Source of the DNA: Leptospira ainazelensis | GTDB lineage: Bacteria; Spirochaetota; Leptospiria; Leptospirales; Leptospiraceae | Direction of reading: 5' to 3' | Length of the DNA: 64,000 bases | Assembly (NCBI RefSeq): GCF_016918785.1 | Contig: NZ_JAFFPT010000009.1 | Location: 186,001 to 250,000 of the forward strand | Shown: piece by piece, positions 14,442 through 27,230 of the stretch | Layout: each line of letters opens with the position of its first letter | Numbering within the stretch: position 1 is the stretch's first letter | The notes under the pieces: model-generated | Database searches by the model: none | Told to the model about the DNA's origin: nothing | The model's input: only the letters and a program-made list of their open reading frames with translations | Translations under genes and position numbers: made by a program

Positions 14442-14467
<26 letters not shown>
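12974..14467 (-). CDS. murE: UDP-MurNAc-tripeptide synthetase MurE, meso-DAP type
   Basis: MurE adds the third stem-peptide residue. The ATP loop TGTNGKT is at about residues 115-121, followed by a Mur ligase central domain ([19 protein letters not shown]) and the C-terminal domain. [10 protein letters not shown] contains DNPR, the motif tied to meso-diaminopimelate as substrate; Lys- or Orn-specific enzymes differ there. I prefer the ATG at 14467 ([10 protein letters not shown]), which matches the usual MurE N-terminus; an in-frame ATG at 14479 is possible. Either start lies inside the end of the ftsL-like gene. There is no murF next to it, which is unusual for a dcw cluster. Confidence 0.95.
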
Positions 14468-15762
<1,295 letters not shown>

Positions 15763-15806
15763 TGTCTCTCCATCCTTTTTCGAAGATCCGGTCCTGCAAG
15801 GAGATT

Positions 15807-16193
15807 CTAAGGAAGATCCGTCAAACCGCCCGCGTTGATCGCGTTTGCATATCCTTTCGACTGAAGCGTCTGTAAGGCATGAAAACTACGACGACCCGAA
15901 CGACAATACAAAACGATCTTTTGATCGACGGAACCGAATTCTGCGAGCCGAGAAGAAACCTGATCCAGAGGAATGTTCACCGCGTTTGTATAATGACCGC
16001 TCTCGAATTCCTGAGGAGTGCGAACGTCCACAACGAGAGCGTTCTGAGAAATCCATTCTTTCACCTGGCTTTTGTCTGCCTGTTCTTTTGTCTTTCCACA
16101 AAAAAACAGAAGGACAAATCCCAAGATAAGAATCCAGAGACTCAATTTCCGTTTTCTAAAGAGACCTTTTCTATTTATATACCGATCCATCAT
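15807..16193 (-). CDS. Rhodanese-domain lipoprotein
   Basis: A single rhodanese domain follows a hydrophobic N-terminus ending LLFFCGK, which looks like a lipobox, so the protein is probably lipidated. Domain marks are [21 protein letters not shown] and the active-site loop YCRSGRRS with the catalytic Cys. I use the ATG at 16193 because GGGAG lies just upstream; the frame is open to 16244. Sulfur donor and acceptor are unknown. It is 44 bases upstream of rsmH and may lead that transcript, and is divergent from the HIT gene. Confidence 0.82.
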   Translation of the reverse strand: MMDRYINRKGLFRKRKLSLWILILGFVLLFFCGKTKEQADKSQVKEWISQNALVVDVRTPQEFESGHYTNAVNIPLDQVSSRLAEFGSVDQKIVLYCRSGRRSFHALQTLQSKGYANAINAGGLTDLP

Positions 16194-16459
16194 ACTTCTC
16201 CCGGCTTTTGTATTCCGTTCTGTTCCGATTTGAGTTCTTGTCAATTTTAGAATTTAGTTTTTCTCTTTTGCACAAAATGTCTGATCGAAAAATCGATGGA
16301 GGACGCCGTTTCCGATCGACGAACTTCTTTTTTGGAGAATTTTATATTCCAAGGAATCAGCTCCTCTTCTCCAACCGAAATACGGGGACGATCATTTTTC
16401 CTTTCGATCCGCCGCGCTAATTTTTTGACAGCCCGGGAGACCGGAATAATTTAGGGTTC

Positions 16460-16981
<522 letters not shown>

Positions 16982-16995
16982 GAACCGGTTTTTCG

Positions 16996-17868
<873 letters not shown>

Positions 17869-17880
17869 GGTTAAGATGTT

Positions 17881-18168
17881 TTATAAAGTACCGAATACTC
17901 TGTCAAGAGATACAAGTTTAAGAATCTGTTTCAGACGTTGCGAAACGTTTACGGTTTCCACGTCGATCCCCAAACTGCGGACGCGATTTGCAAAACTCAC
18001 CAACACTCCCAGCGATACCGAAGAAATGACCTCGATATTGGAAAAGTCTAGAACGATGCAAGTTGGATTTTTTTCTAAAAAAGAATTGAGGTAATTTCTA
18101 AGTTCCTCGTGTTCCAAAGTAAGGTCGTTCAATTTTAAAGATATGTAAACTTTCTCATTGAAAACCAT
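17881..18168 (-). CDS. STAS-domain anti-anti-sigma factor-like protein
   Basis: A 95-residue single STAS domain. The phosphorylation loop is seen in CIVLDFSNIEVISSVSLGVLVSF, with a Ser at the usual place, as in SpoIIAA/RsbV-like proteins. It begins with a short beta strand region and ends with QRLKQILKLVSLDRVF, typical of the last helix. It would switch partners by phosphorylation; candidate phosphatases include the SpoIIE-type protein at 23820-25685, but no link is shown. It is transcribed with cheR. Confidence 0.85.
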   Translation of the reverse strand: MVFNEKVYISLKLNDLTLEHEELRNYLNSFLEKNPTCIVLDFSNIEVISSVSLGVLVSFANRVRSLGIDVETVNVSQRLKQILKLVSLDRVFGTL

Positions 18169-18226
18169 TGAGGAAATTAGACGATATAATAATTAGAATT
18201 CAACCCTAATATTTTTTGCGAGATTT

Positions 18227-18478
18227 ATGGAACCCTTTGAAAAAGAACAGGACGATTCGGACGGATTTTCGGCCCGATTTGAAACTTCGGATCCGATTTT
18301 ACTTTCCATAGTGAAATCGTTTTTGGACGCGAACGAGATCCACTATTTTGTCACCGGAGAGGAATTGTTTTTTCTGGAAGGGGCGGCGGTTCCGGCCGCA
18401 ACACATTTTGCAATCGTGTATCTGATGGATCAAGACTATCCGATCTTAAAAGAGTTTTTAGAAAGAGAGAATCATTGA
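18227..18478 (+). CDS. Small DUF2007-like protein coupled to mqnA
   Basis: An 83-residue acidic protein. [21 protein letters not shown] and the later [17 protein letters not shown] fit the DUF2007 'putative signal transducing protein' fold, in which an alpha-beta pair precedes a membrane-less C-terminus. Its TGA overlaps the TTG start of mqnA (TTGA at 18475-18478). Function is unknown; coupling to mqnA suggests co-expression only. Confidence 0.7.
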   Translation: MEPFEKEQDDSDGFSARFETSDPILLSIVKSFLDANEIHYFVTGEELFFLEGAAVPAATHFAIVYLMDQDYPILKEFLERENH

Positions 18479-19224
18479 AAATAGGAATCGTTAAACATTT
18501 AAACGCAAGACCCCTAACCTGGGGATTCGAAAAGGATAATAAGAATCAGATCGTTCCCGACAACCCCGCAATACTCAAAGACTATTTGTTAAACGACAGG
18601 ATCGACTTAGGACTCATCTCTTCGATCGAATGTATTCGGAATCGGGAAATTTTCAACACGTATCAAACGACCGGCGTCTGTGCAAAAGAGAAAGTGCGTT
18701 CCATTCTTTTTTTTAAAAACTTAAAGGAAGAATATCCTCCAAAAGTGATCCTAACCGACAGCGGTTCCAAAACGAGTATGTCCCTTGTTAGGGTTTTGGT
18801 CCATGAAGAAACGGGAAAAATTCCGGATGTGATTCCCACGGATTCTAAAATGATCCAAAAACAAATCGAAAACGGAATCGGTTCCCATATGCTTTTCGGA
18901 GACAATGCTCTATTAGCAAAATGGAATCCCGATTTTTACGATGTCCGCGACCTCGCTCAGTGGTGGAACGAACTTACGGGTCTCGGTTTTATCTTTGCGC
19001 TCTGGGCCAGTAAAAAACCGCTTTTAGTGGAAGAGTCTTTGTTTATTCAATCTTTGGAATATGGAATTTCTCATTTTGAAGAAATCATTTCTCAAGAATC
19101 CCGTCTTCCGGAAACGGTAGTGAGGGAATATCTCACAAAAGAACTCCACTACAAAGTCACGGAAGAAGACCATAAAGGTTTTTTTCTTTTCGGAGAAAAG
19201 TGTAAAAATCTCGACCTATTGTAG
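18475..19224 (+). CDS. mqnA: Chorismate dehydratase MqnA (futalosine menaquinone pathway)
   Basis: MqnA converts chorismate to 3-enolpyruvoyl-benzoate, the first step of the futalosine route to menaquinone. The 249-residue protein has a periplasmic-binding-like fold: [54 protein letters not shown] and [21 protein letters not shown], all typical of MqnA/MqnD-type enzymes. The start is TTG, overlapping the stop of the preceding gene. A hairpin at 19236-19254 follows its stop. Confidence 0.9.
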   Translation: MKIGIVKHLNARPLTWGFEKDNKNQIVPDNPAILKDYLLNDRIDLGLISSIECIRNREIFNTYQTTGVCAKEKVRSILFFKNLKEEYPPKVILTDSGSKTSMSLVRVLVHEETGKIPDVIPTDSKMIQKQIENGIGSHMLFGDNALLAKWNPDFYDVRDLAQWWNELTGLGFIFALWASKKPLLVEESLFIQSLEYGISHFEEIISQESRLPETVVREYLTKELHYKVTEEDHKGFFLFGEKCKNLDLL

Positions 19225-19235
19225 AATCGAAAACA

Positions 19236-19254
19236 TCCCTTTGTTTCAAAGGGA
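19236..19254 (+). terminator. Hairpin after mqnA
   Basis: TCCCTTTG, loop TTT, CAAAGGGA form a perfect 8-base-pair stem starting 11 bases after the mqnA stop. No T-run follows directly, so it may be a processing or pausing site rather than a full terminator before the thioesterase gene at 19326. Confidence 0.4.
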
Positions 19255-19325
19255 GCTAACTTAGTTTTGATGAAAATTTCCGAAACGAATAACAAAGAAA
19301 CAGATCGGAATCAAAAAGAGGAAGA

Positions 19326-19769
19326 ATGGGGAAAAAAATCAAAAAAGAAGAATTCGAATTTTTCCATCCTTTGAGAGTGCGTTACGCGGAATCGGACCCG
19401 CAGGGTATCGTATTCAACGCGAATTATCTCACGTATTTCGACGTCGCGATCACTGAGTATTTTAGATGGTGTGGACTTCCGTATGGGGAACTGGATTCTA
19501 AATTCGAGGCGGACTTTCACGTCGTCCACTGTGAAATCGACTACAAGGCTCCCGCTCGTTTTGACGAAGAGATCCAAATCTATACAAAGGGAAGTTTTTC
19601 CGGAGTGAAGGTTTTTTGGGAACTTGCGGTTTTTCGAGAAGAAGATCTTCTTTGTTCCGGACAACTCGTCTACGCTTGCGTGGATTCCGGGTCGGGAAGT
19701 CTCAAAAAGATCGATCCGGAACTTGCAGGTTTTCTAAAGTGGACTCACGTCCCGGCTTCTTCGGAATAA
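19326..19769 (+). CDS. Acyl-CoA thioesterase, YbgC/4HBT hotdog family
   Basis: A 147-residue hotdog protein with the 4HBT active-site region VRYAESDPQGIVFNANYL (the Asp being the usual catalytic residue), followed by YFDVAITEYFRWCG and the later HCEIDYKAPARFDEEI. It should hydrolyse acyl-CoA thioesters, but chain length and role are unknown. It is 101 bases beyond mqnA and likely separate from it. Repeats of the GGAGTTCCTAC family begin about 100 bases downstream. Confidence 0.88.
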   Translation: MGKKIKKEEFEFFHPLRVRYAESDPQGIVFNANYLTYFDVAITEYFRWCGLPYGELDSKFEADFHVVHCEIDYKAPARFDEEIQIYTKGSFSGVKVFWELAVFREEDLLCSGQLVYACVDSGSGSLKKIDPELAGFLKWTHVPASSE

Positions 19770-19875
19770 TTTTGGATCGTTTTCTTTTGGGCCGTCTTCC
19801 GTCTTCAAATTACTTGAGAGTTTTTCCCAAAACCTCGAAACAACGAAGAATCCGTCAGCTCTTCTTAAAAACGAT

Positions 19876-20035
19876 GGAGTTCCTACGTATTACGTCTCTT
19901 AAAAGGTTTATGAATGCTCTAAAGGATTGATCGTTGATAAATTTTATGGGAGTTCCTACGGATTACGTCTCTTACAGTGTGTATATGAACTTTCTAAAAC
20001 ATGAATTGCGGATCAATTTTTATGGGAGTTCCTAC
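19876..20035 (+). repeat. Intergenic repeat family 1, two tandem 73-76 base units
   Basis: GGAGTTCCTAC occurs at 19876, 19949 and 20025, spaced 73 and 76 bases. Between the boxes the two units share (G)GATTACGTCTCTTA, a region like TATGAANNNTCTAAA, and an AT-rich end TTTTATG just before the next box. Similar units lie at 35402, 38084 and 45478. The surrounding gap 19770-20131 holds no gene that I can support. The constant spacing suggests the unit moved or is expressed as a whole. Confidence 0.7.
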
Positions 20036-20131
20036 TTTCCGAGAAACTCAATGTCTCGCTTCGATTGAACGCCGCCGAAAAATTTTGGGAAAAGTCCTTA
20101 TTCTTTTATGAGATGTTTTCGACGGAAACGG

Positions 20132-20704
20132 TCAGATCGAGTCCAGGATATTCCATTCTTCTTCCGTACGCGCTCCAAAATCCTCTCCGTTTTTTTTGCT
20201 CCACCGATAAGCGCGGGCCTTGTAACGTTTTGCTTGAATCCGATTTCCGATTCGATGGGAATTGATCGCAAGACCCGCGAGAAGATCGTGCAGGAAACGA
20301 TTGCATTCTTCCGACATCCTCGCCTCGCAATGGTTGAGAAGAATTTTTCCGGTCTCCACCGCAAAAGAAGGATCGGGGTCGATTTCTTTTAGATCCGGAT
20401 CTGCGAGCATATAAGCGCTGATAAAATAATCCCTCCTTTCCATCTTTCCGATCGACTGAAGAATACAACGTTTCAACGCGGGAATTTTCGAAGTTTTTAA
20501 ATACTCGCGAAGATCGTCTCGGAAGAGTTCGAAAAAATCCGGATAAGAATCGTCATACCAATTTTTAAGGGAGGCGAAATAAGCGCTCACACGAGCTAAA
20601 CAGTGCTCGGGCTTTTTTTGAAAACCGGCCTCCGGCTTGGAAATACGAAAAAGGAAAAAAAGAAGAATGAAGAATAAAAAAGATTTTTTTGTAAACAATC
20701 CCAT
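20132..20704 (-). CDS. Exported protein of unknown function
   Basis: A protein of about 190 residues with a strong hydrophobic N-terminal segment (FLFFILLFFLFRIS) that could be a signal peptide or anchor, then a helical, Cys- and Tyr-rich body (HCLARVSAYFASLKNWYDD, RCILQSIGKM, HCEARMSEECNRFLHDLLAG). Spaced helices hint at a TPR-like fold but no clear repeat is seen. I start at the ATG at 20704; a TTG at 20722 is also in frame. Family not recognised. The 292 bases upstream hold only short, unlikely frames and a GTAGGAACTCA box at 20980. Confidence 0.6.
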   Translation of the reverse strand: MGLFTKKSFLFFILLFFLFRISKPEAGFQKKPEHCLARVSAYFASLKNWYDDSYPDFFELFRDDLREYLKTSKIPALKRCILQSIGKMERRDYFISAYMLADPDLKEIDPDPSFAVETGKILLNHCEARMSEECNRFLHDLLAGLAINSHRIGNRIQAKRYKARAYRWSKKNGEDFGARTEEEWNILDSI

Positions 20705-20996
20705 CTCAAAAAAGTACAACAAAGGGAAGACGCTGATTCGATTGATTAAAAAGAACGATTTCTATCTTCCCAAGTTTCGATAGACTCAGAAGAATAGAGG
20801 CGTCTTTTGAGAAATTCAAAAAAATCTTCCAAATATTTCTCAAAAAGAAAAAAGCAAAAATTTTCAGCGCCATTTTAGCTTGATCGGACTTTCCATCCGT
20901 TTTCAAGACCTTTTTTCGGAGGAGGATTTGTCGGACCAAATGTCCGGTGTTTTGGGTCTTATCGTGAATTTTTGAAAAAGTAGGAACTCACACTTT

Positions 20997-21668
<672 letters not shown>

Positions 21669-21959
21669 GCATCAAATTTGAGACGGAAAAGGATTCCGTC
21701 AATGGAAAAGAGATTTTGAGAAGAATCCGGATTCGACGACTTTTAGCGCTTCCTTGAAAAAAGTAGGAACTCTCACAAAATTTAGCAAATGATCCCTTGA
21801 CAAAAAATCCCCAAACGTGGCCGAAAAATGTCTCTCGATTCTCCCCAAAAAAAGGGGCTTCCGGAGTTCCGACTCGTCCCTTCTTCTCGAAAATACGTTC
21901 GATCCTCACCGCAAAAGTTAAAAAGAAATAGAATGAGAATCATGCGAGTTGGTTTTTGT

Positions 21960-22301
21960 GAGAGTTCCTACACGGGATCTTTTTACATACAAAATCATGA
22001 TTTTTCCGATCAAGAAAAAACATCCGAATCTTCCATCGCCACCCGTCTCCAGCATAGAACTCCCAATCATAACCTTAACCACAAATTGAGGAGTTCTTTG
22101 GAATCATAAGGGCCCTTTTGCAGGAGTTCCTACATTCGAGACTTTTTACTTGCAAAAAGGGTGATTTTCTGATAGAGCAAAGTCTCCCGAATTTTTCCGC
22201 GCCCGCCCCTCCACCCAAAAAAACTCAGCGCGTCGCTCTCTATGGATCGCGCCGCAGGGCGGGGCTTTCGTTTTACAGCGGACCGTCGTTGTTACGACAA
22301 A
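21960..22301 (+). repeat. Degenerate intergenic repeat, family 2, copy B (two tandem units)
   Basis: Two related units fill most of the 732-base gap 21669-22400, which has no convincing gene. Unit one starts with AGAGTTCCTAC (21961) and ends near GGAGTTCTTTGG. Unit two starts with GGAGTTCCTAC (22123-22133), then TTACTTGCAAAA, GATAGAGCAAAGTCTCCCG, CCGCCCCTCCACCC, a GC-rich block that carries about 25 extra bases relative to copy A, and GTCGTTGTTACGAC (22288-22301). The order of boxes matches 4907-5067. An inverted box GTAGGAACTCTCAC lies at 21773 just outside. Confidence 0.6.
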
Positions 22302-22400
22302 TTCTTTTAAAGATTCAGTCCGCTTGCGGGTAACGTTAGGCGGCCGCTTTCACGGAACGGGGACGACTTTTACGGAAGGAGCACGGAGCTCCTCCCTCCT

Positions 22401-23780
22401 TTATTTCGAAATCGGATATGCCTCGTTTCCGTGTTCCAGGATGTCCAAACCGGTAATCTCTTCGTCTTCGGAGACGCGCAATCCGACCGTGTATTTTAGG
22501 GCGAGAAAGATGATAGAACTCGCTCCAAAAGACCAGACAAACGCGATTCCGATCCCTGTAAGTTGAACCAAAACCACCGACAATTCACCGCCGAAAAAAA
22601 GACCGTTGACTCCGCCAAAGGATTCTTGAGCAAAAAGTCCGGCCGCCAAGGTTCCCCACGCGCCACAAACTCCGTGAACCGAAACCGCACCCACGGGATC
22701 GTCGATGTGAATTCTATCGAAGAATAAAACGCTCAAGACCACAAGAATTCCCGCGATCAGACCGATGATCACCGCGGAAGAAATACTTACGTTCGCACAA
22801 GGGGAAGTAATCGCGACCAGCCCCGCAAGAGCTCCATTCAAAGAAAGACCGATGTCCGGCTTCTTAAACATGATCCAAGTAACGATCATCGCCGCAAGGG
22901 CTCCCGCAGCCGCGGACATATTCGTTGTGACGGCGATCACGGCGAAGTTCCCTCCGTTCACGGAAGTCGTAGAACCTGGGTTGAACCCGAACCAACCGAA
23001 CCAGAGAATAAAAACTCCCAAGGCCGCCATCGACATATTGTGTCCCAGAATCGGAAAAAGTTTTCCGTCCTGATACTTACCGATCCGAGGTCCGAGAATC
23101 AGGGCTCCCGCAAGACCGGCCCAACCACCGACCGAGTGAACCACCGTCGAGCCTGCAAAGTCTATAAAACCCTGTTGTTCTAAAAATCCCTTACCCAAAC
23201 CCCAGAGACCGGCCCAAGCAAGACTTCCGAACATCGGATAGATAAACGCCGTAATCAATGCAGAAAAGATAATATACGAAACGAATTTCGTTCTCTCCGC
23301 CATTGCTCCGGAAACGATCGTCGCCGCAGTAGCCGCGAACACCATCTGGAAGATTAAGAATGCGAATCCCCACTTGTCAGGAGTTCCGTCCTTCACGATC
23401 AGAGAATCCGCGAGTCCCGGAATTCCGATTCCGAAACCCGGAAATATCTGAGGACCGAACATAATGGAGAATCCGATCAGCCAGAAAAAGATAGAACCGA
23501 AACAGAAATCGATGAAGTTTTTCATCAAGATGTTCACTACGTTCTTAGCTCGAGTAAAACCAGCTTCCACATAAGCAAAACCGGCTTGCATAAAAAAGAC
23601 CAGAAACGCAGCGATACAAGTCCAGAGCCAATTTGTCTCGGACCTCAGAGTGGCCAACTCGTCGCTCACTGCTTTGAGAGCAGGATCGGGAACGGCGGCC
23701 GCGGCTTCGGCTATAGGAGCGTCTTGGGCAAAGACTCCTGTAGACAACAGAGCGAGGATTAAAACAAAATACCAACGCAT
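22401..23780 (-). CDS. amtB: Ammonium transporter AmtB
   Basis: A 459-residue Amt channel with a cleavable signal peptide (LLSTGVFAQ). Pore residues are visible: Phe gate F148 and F266 (FQMVF, WFGFNPGS), D207 and H215 ([10 protein letters not shown]), and H369 (SVHGVCG), the twin-His pair. The cytoplasmic tail GLRVSEDEEITGLDILEHGNEAYP is the conserved region that meets PII protein, though no glnB/glnK is in the window. It lies 39 bases behind the SpoIIE-type gene on the same strand, so they may be co-transcribed. AAGGAG sits upstream of the ATG. Confidence 0.96.
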   Translation of the reverse strand: MRWYFVLILALLSTGVFAQDAPIAEAAAAVPDPALKAVSDELATLRSETNWLWTCIAAFLVFFMQAGFAYVEAGFTRAKNVVNILMKNFIDFCFGSIFFWLIGFSIMFGPQIFPGFGIGIPGLADSLIVKDGTPDKWGFAFLIFQMVFAATAATIVSGAMAERTKFVSYIIFSALITAFIYPMFGSLAWAGLWGLGKGFLEQQGFIDFAGSTVVHSVGGWAGLAGALILGPRIGKYQDGKLFPILGHNMSMAALGVFILWFGWFGFNPGSTTSVNGGNFAVIAVTTNMSAAAGALAAMIVTWIMFKKPDIGLSLNGALAGLVAITSPCANVSISSAVIIGLIAGILVVLSVLFFDRIHIDDPVGAVSVHGVCGAWGTLAAGLFAQESFGGVNGLFFGGELSVVLVQLTGIGIAFVWSFGASSIIFLALKYTVGLRVSEDEEITGLDILEHGNEAYPISK

Positions 23781-23819
23781 AGTATAACTTATCTCCTTTT
23801 TTTATTTAAATCATTCCAG

Positions 23820-25685
23820 TCAAACAGCCATCTTTGTATCATCGTCGTCCTCTCCCGGAAGGGAAGGATCTTCTTTTTTCCGCATTAAGTCTTCCAACTT
23901 CTTGAGAGAGATCTTAAGATACTCGTTTGTAGGCGCGCTTTTGATTCCTTGTTGAAGAACCTTGATCGCCTTCGGACTTTGATTGTCTTTCAGATAACAT
24001 CTCGCCAGACGAAGACTCGCTTTCGAATACGTGTGATCGATCGCAAGCGAACGTTTGAGGGAACGTTTTGCTTCGTGAACGTTCTCCGTTTCGTAATAAG
24101 CTCTTCCGATCAGATAGTGAATATAAGCCGAATCTTCACCGGAAGTTTTTACGAACTTGTCCAGGAATTGAATCGACTTGGGAAAGTTACGGTCCCTGTA
24201 ATACATCCTTCCGAGAAGAAGAAGGCTGTCCTTAATCGAATCGTCCAAAGAATAAACGTCCAGAGCCTTATCGTAAGCGAGAGAATCGTTCTTCTCGCGG
24301 GCCGCGGTTTTCGCGACGTTCATCATGGATTTTGCCTTGTTCAAAAGCGGATTACACTGAAGAGCCATGATGGAGATATCGTCACCGTTTCTAGCTTCTC
24401 CCTTGTATCTCTTAAATCTGGAAATCAAAGAATCGACCAAATCACCCACGTAGATACGGTCTCTTTGTTCTTCGAGGGTTTGTTTTTCCTGTCTCACCCA
24501 ATCCAAAAAACGGGCGTTGCCGAGTTCTTGACGTTCCGGATTTTTTTGTTCCACGATTCCATCGGAAGTAAGAATGAGAATGTCACCCGGATTGATACGT
24601 CCGTGTTTTTCTTCGAAGTTGTTCCGATTGACTTCGAAAATTCCCATCGGAACCCCGTTCGAGTCGAGTTCGTCGATCACACCCGTATCGTTTCTAAAAT
24701 GAATCAACTTTTGATGAGCCCCGTTTACGTAAGAATAAGAATAGTCTCCGTAGATTCTTAAAATAAACGCGGTGAAATAAGTTCCTTCCGGAAGTTGAGG
24801 GCGAATCGATTCTCCCAACTCAGTAAGAATTTCGGTGAGACCGAGCCCGAGAGACGTACATCTTCTGAATTGGTAGTGAATCGACATCGTAACGAGCGCC
24901 GCGGGAATCCCGTGACCGGAAACGTCCGCGATGATTACGGTGACCGCGTTCCCGTGTCGCACAACGTCGAAATAATCGCCCGAAACTTCGGTCATCGGTT
25001 CGTAATACGTTCCGAAGTGAATTCCGTTCCAGGGAGCGATGTTCGTATTGATGATCTGACTCTGAACGTTCCGTCCCATCCTCATATCGAACTCGAGTTG
25101 TTTTAAAATTCCCGCCTCTCTCTGATTGGCTTCCACAAGACCTTCGATCAAACGGACCGAAGTAAGGGCGAGCGCCAACTGCGAAGCCAAGGCTTCGAGA
25201 ATTTCGATATCGTCTTCGATGTAAAAAAAGCTGTGCTCGGATTCTACCGCGATCGTTCCTAAAACCTCGTCCTTATAAAGAATCGGAACGCACATAACGG
25301 AAAGAGTCGCTTCTCCTTCGTCGATATATTCAGGATGATACTCAAGATTCTGAACAAGAAGAGACGTTTTTGTTTTGAATGTATGACCGGAATAACCTTC
25401 GTTCTCGGTGACGCTTCTACGGGGAGGAGTTGTCTCGCGAAGATACCGAACCGGATGTAACATACCGTCTTTCCAGATTCTTAAAGTAGTATTATCACAT
25501 TCAAAGATGTCCTTACAAATGTTTGTTACCGAATTATAGAGTTCGTCGTGTTTATCGACCGAGGCAAACTCCTTGCTGATATAAAGGAGAATGTCGATTT
25601 TATTTTTTTCAGTCAAACCACCTACGACCTTGTGGTTTCCCCGAAAACTGACTACCTTACGTTGACCAAGTTTTAGTTCTATCAT
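23820..25685 (-). CDS. GAF-SpoIIE phosphatase with C-terminal TPR repeats
   Basis: A regulatory PP2C-type Ser/Thr phosphatase of about 621 residues. From the chosen start, a GAF sensor domain spans about 25-180 (IWKDGMLHPVRYL, LGTIAVESEHSFFYIEDDIEILEALASQ), the SpoIIE/RsbU domain about 200-435 (SGDYFDVV, IIADVSGHGIPAALV, LTSDGIVEQ, GDDISIMAL), and TPR repeats about 450-610. Such proteins dephosphorylate STAS antagonists; the STAS protein at 17881 is one candidate target. The start at 25685 has GGAG ten bases upstream; the frame is open to 25838. amtB follows closely. Confidence 0.87.
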   Translation of the reverse strand: MIELKLGQRKVVSFRGNHKVVGGLTEKNKIDILLYISKEFASVDKHDELYNSVTNICKDIFECDNTTLRIWKDGMLHPVRYLRETTPPRRSVTENEGYSGHTFKTKTSLLVQNLEYHPEYIDEGEATLSVMCVPILYKDEVLGTIAVESEHSFFYIEDDIEILEALASQLALALTSVRLIEGLVEANQREAGILKQLEFDMRMGRNVQSQIINTNIAPWNGIHFGTYYEPMTEVSGDYFDVVRHGNAVTVIIADVSGHGIPAALVTMSIHYQFRRCTSLGLGLTEILTELGESIRPQLPEGTYFTAFILRIYGDYSYSYVNGAHQKLIHFRNDTGVIDELDSNGVPMGIFEVNRNNFEEKHGRINPGDILILTSDGIVEQKNPERQELGNARFLDWVRQEKQTLEEQRDRIYVGDLVDSLISRFKRYKGEARNGDDISIMALQCNPLLNKAKSMMNVAKTAAREKNDSLAYDKALDVYSLDDSIKDSLLLLGRMYYRDRNFPKSIQFLDKFVKTSGEDSAYIHYLIGRAYYETENVHEAKRSLKRSLAIDHTYSKASLRLARCYLKDNQSPKAIKVLQQGIKSAPTNEYLKISLKKLEDLMRKKEDPSLPGEDDDDTKMAV

Positions 25686-25883
25686 ATCCCGCACACTCCA
25701 AGGAAAGGATTCACTCCTTGAATTCGCTTCTCTTTGCATTTCTTTTGCAAGAAACGTACCAGGCTCAAAATGGCGGAAATCTGCCCTCTTTTTATAAAGA
25801 ACGAATGCTAAAAAGGCCGAGCGCAAAAATATGCCCATTAAATAGGCATGACATAATCCATATTACGTAAAATTACAGCAGAA

Positions 25884-27131
25884 TTAGGGAGAAAAGGGTT
25901 TGCGAAGTTTAGAAAAAACGGAAAGAAAACCTTCTTTGATCTTATTGGCCAAACCCGGTTGAGTCTTCGTTCCGTATTTGTGGAGAAAGGATTCCACGTA
26001 TTGAAAGACGTCGTCGTCGGCCCGATCCCCCATTACGAGACAAGCGTGTCCGTAATCATCCGAAGATCCGTTCGACTTGGAGATCACTCGAAATTCTTTT
26101 TTCTTTGTTCCCGCATTTTCAAAAACGGAACGAACCGAATCCGGAGTTGCGATCACGTCTTTTTCACCCGCGATAAACAGAGAAGGAACGTTGATATTTT
26201 TTTGAAGACGAACGTAGTCGTAAAAACCGTTGAGAGAATGCATCTCTTTGGTTTCGATCCAATTCATAAATTGTTCGGTCACTCCGTCGCTGATATTCTC
26301 GATCGCATTCTTCATGATCTTCTTCACAGTTTTGGAAGAAGTCACCTTCGGGTTGTAAAGAATTTCGTCGATCGGAGTATAAAGTTCTCCCGCTAAGGGC
26401 GCGAGAATCGAAGCTCCGAATTTCAAATCCAACATCTTTCTCGCGCGAGGAAATCGGGAAAGAAGACCGATCAACGTGATTCCGATATGATTTAAGTTTC
26501 CCGGTCCTCCTAAAGAAACAAAAGCCGCGATGTCCTTTGTGTCCTTTGGTTCGGAAATACAAAAATGAGAATAAAGAATCATCGCACCCATAGAATGACC
26601 CACGTAAGAAATTCGATCGGCTCCCGTGATCTTCTTCACTTTATCGATCATCGCGGGAACGTCGTATTTTACGATATCGTCAAACGTAAAGTCTTCGTAA
26701 CGAGTCGGACTTTCGTGATACGATCTTCCGCAGCCCCGAAGAGAAACCGCAAATACCTCGTAACCTCTAAGTTTCAGATAATAAGGAAGAGAATGCCTTC
26801 TGTCTAAATCGACCACATACTTATTCGTCGCGATTCCGTGAACCACAAGAACCGGCGCGAGTTGACGATTCGGTTGCGGAGGAATATGTCTGTGAAGCGC
26901 GAGATTCCATCCGTCCTTTGTCTTTGCAAAATGAACCTCGTCCGCGATGTCTTCTTGTCCGTACAACTTACCGATCCAATTCAAAAGCAGAGGATGGATG
27001 AGAAGAATTAAGATTAAAATTCCTGTAAAGATAAACGCGAGCGTGGAAGCGAGAAGCGCGAATAACAACAAGATGAGAAATGTGGTGGCTAAGTAGAAAG
27101 GACTTCTACGATTCTTTAAGATCGCGAGCAC
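25884..27131 (-). CDS. Membrane-anchored alpha/beta hydrolase
   Basis: A 415-residue protein with two hydrophobic helices in the first 50 residues, followed by an alpha/beta hydrolase fold. The nucleophile elbow GHSMGA is clear, and HGIATNKYV marks the oxyanion region; DVIATPD and the later DYGHACLVMG provide the likely Asp and His of the triad. The layout resembles lysophospholipase or PHA-depolymerase-like hydrolases, but the substrate is unknown. It precedes the SpoIIE-type gene by roughly 200 bases and is divergent from the gene at 27231. Confidence 0.85.
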   Translation of the reverse strand: MLAILKNRRSPFYLATTFLILLLFALLASTLAFIFTGILILILLIHPLLLNWIGKLYGQEDIADEVHFAKTKDGWNLALHRHIPPQPNRQLAPVLVVHGIATNKYVVDLDRRHSLPYYLKLRGYEVFAVSLRGCGRSYHESPTRYEDFTFDDIVKYDVPAMIDKVKKITGADRISYVGHSMGAMILYSHFCISEPKDTKDIAAFVSLGGPGNLNHIGITLIGLLSRFPRARKMLDLKFGASILAPLAGELYTPIDEILYNPKVTSSKTVKKIMKNAIENISDGVTEQFMNWIETKEMHSLNGFYDYVRLQKNINVPSLFIAGEKDVIATPDSVRSVFENAGTKKKEFRVISKSNGSSDDYGHACLVMGDRADDDVFQYVESFLHKYGTKTQPGLANKIKEGFLSVFSKLRKPFSP

Positions 27132-27230
27132 AGAGTTAAAAATAATCGAAATTCCGAATTGTCAAGAATTAGAAGCTGCTTGCCCGAAAATTCCAAGAAA
27201 AGATCCTGGTAGAAACCATCCGAGTTCTTC

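Noticed and set aside
16425..16452. Promoter with a perfect TTGACA upstream of the HIT gene
   Set aside because: The best -10 lies directly on the ribosome-binding site and start codon, leaving no room for a leader.
20706..20939. 77-codon minus-strand frame before the exported-protein gene
   Set aside because: Very Phe/Lys/Leu-rich, no ribosome-binding site, and it overlaps the start of the gene at 20132-20704.
22320..22400. GC-rich hairpin GGAGC-TCCGT-GCTCC after amtB as a terminator
   Set aside because: Only a 5-base-pair stem and no T-run follow on the minus strand.
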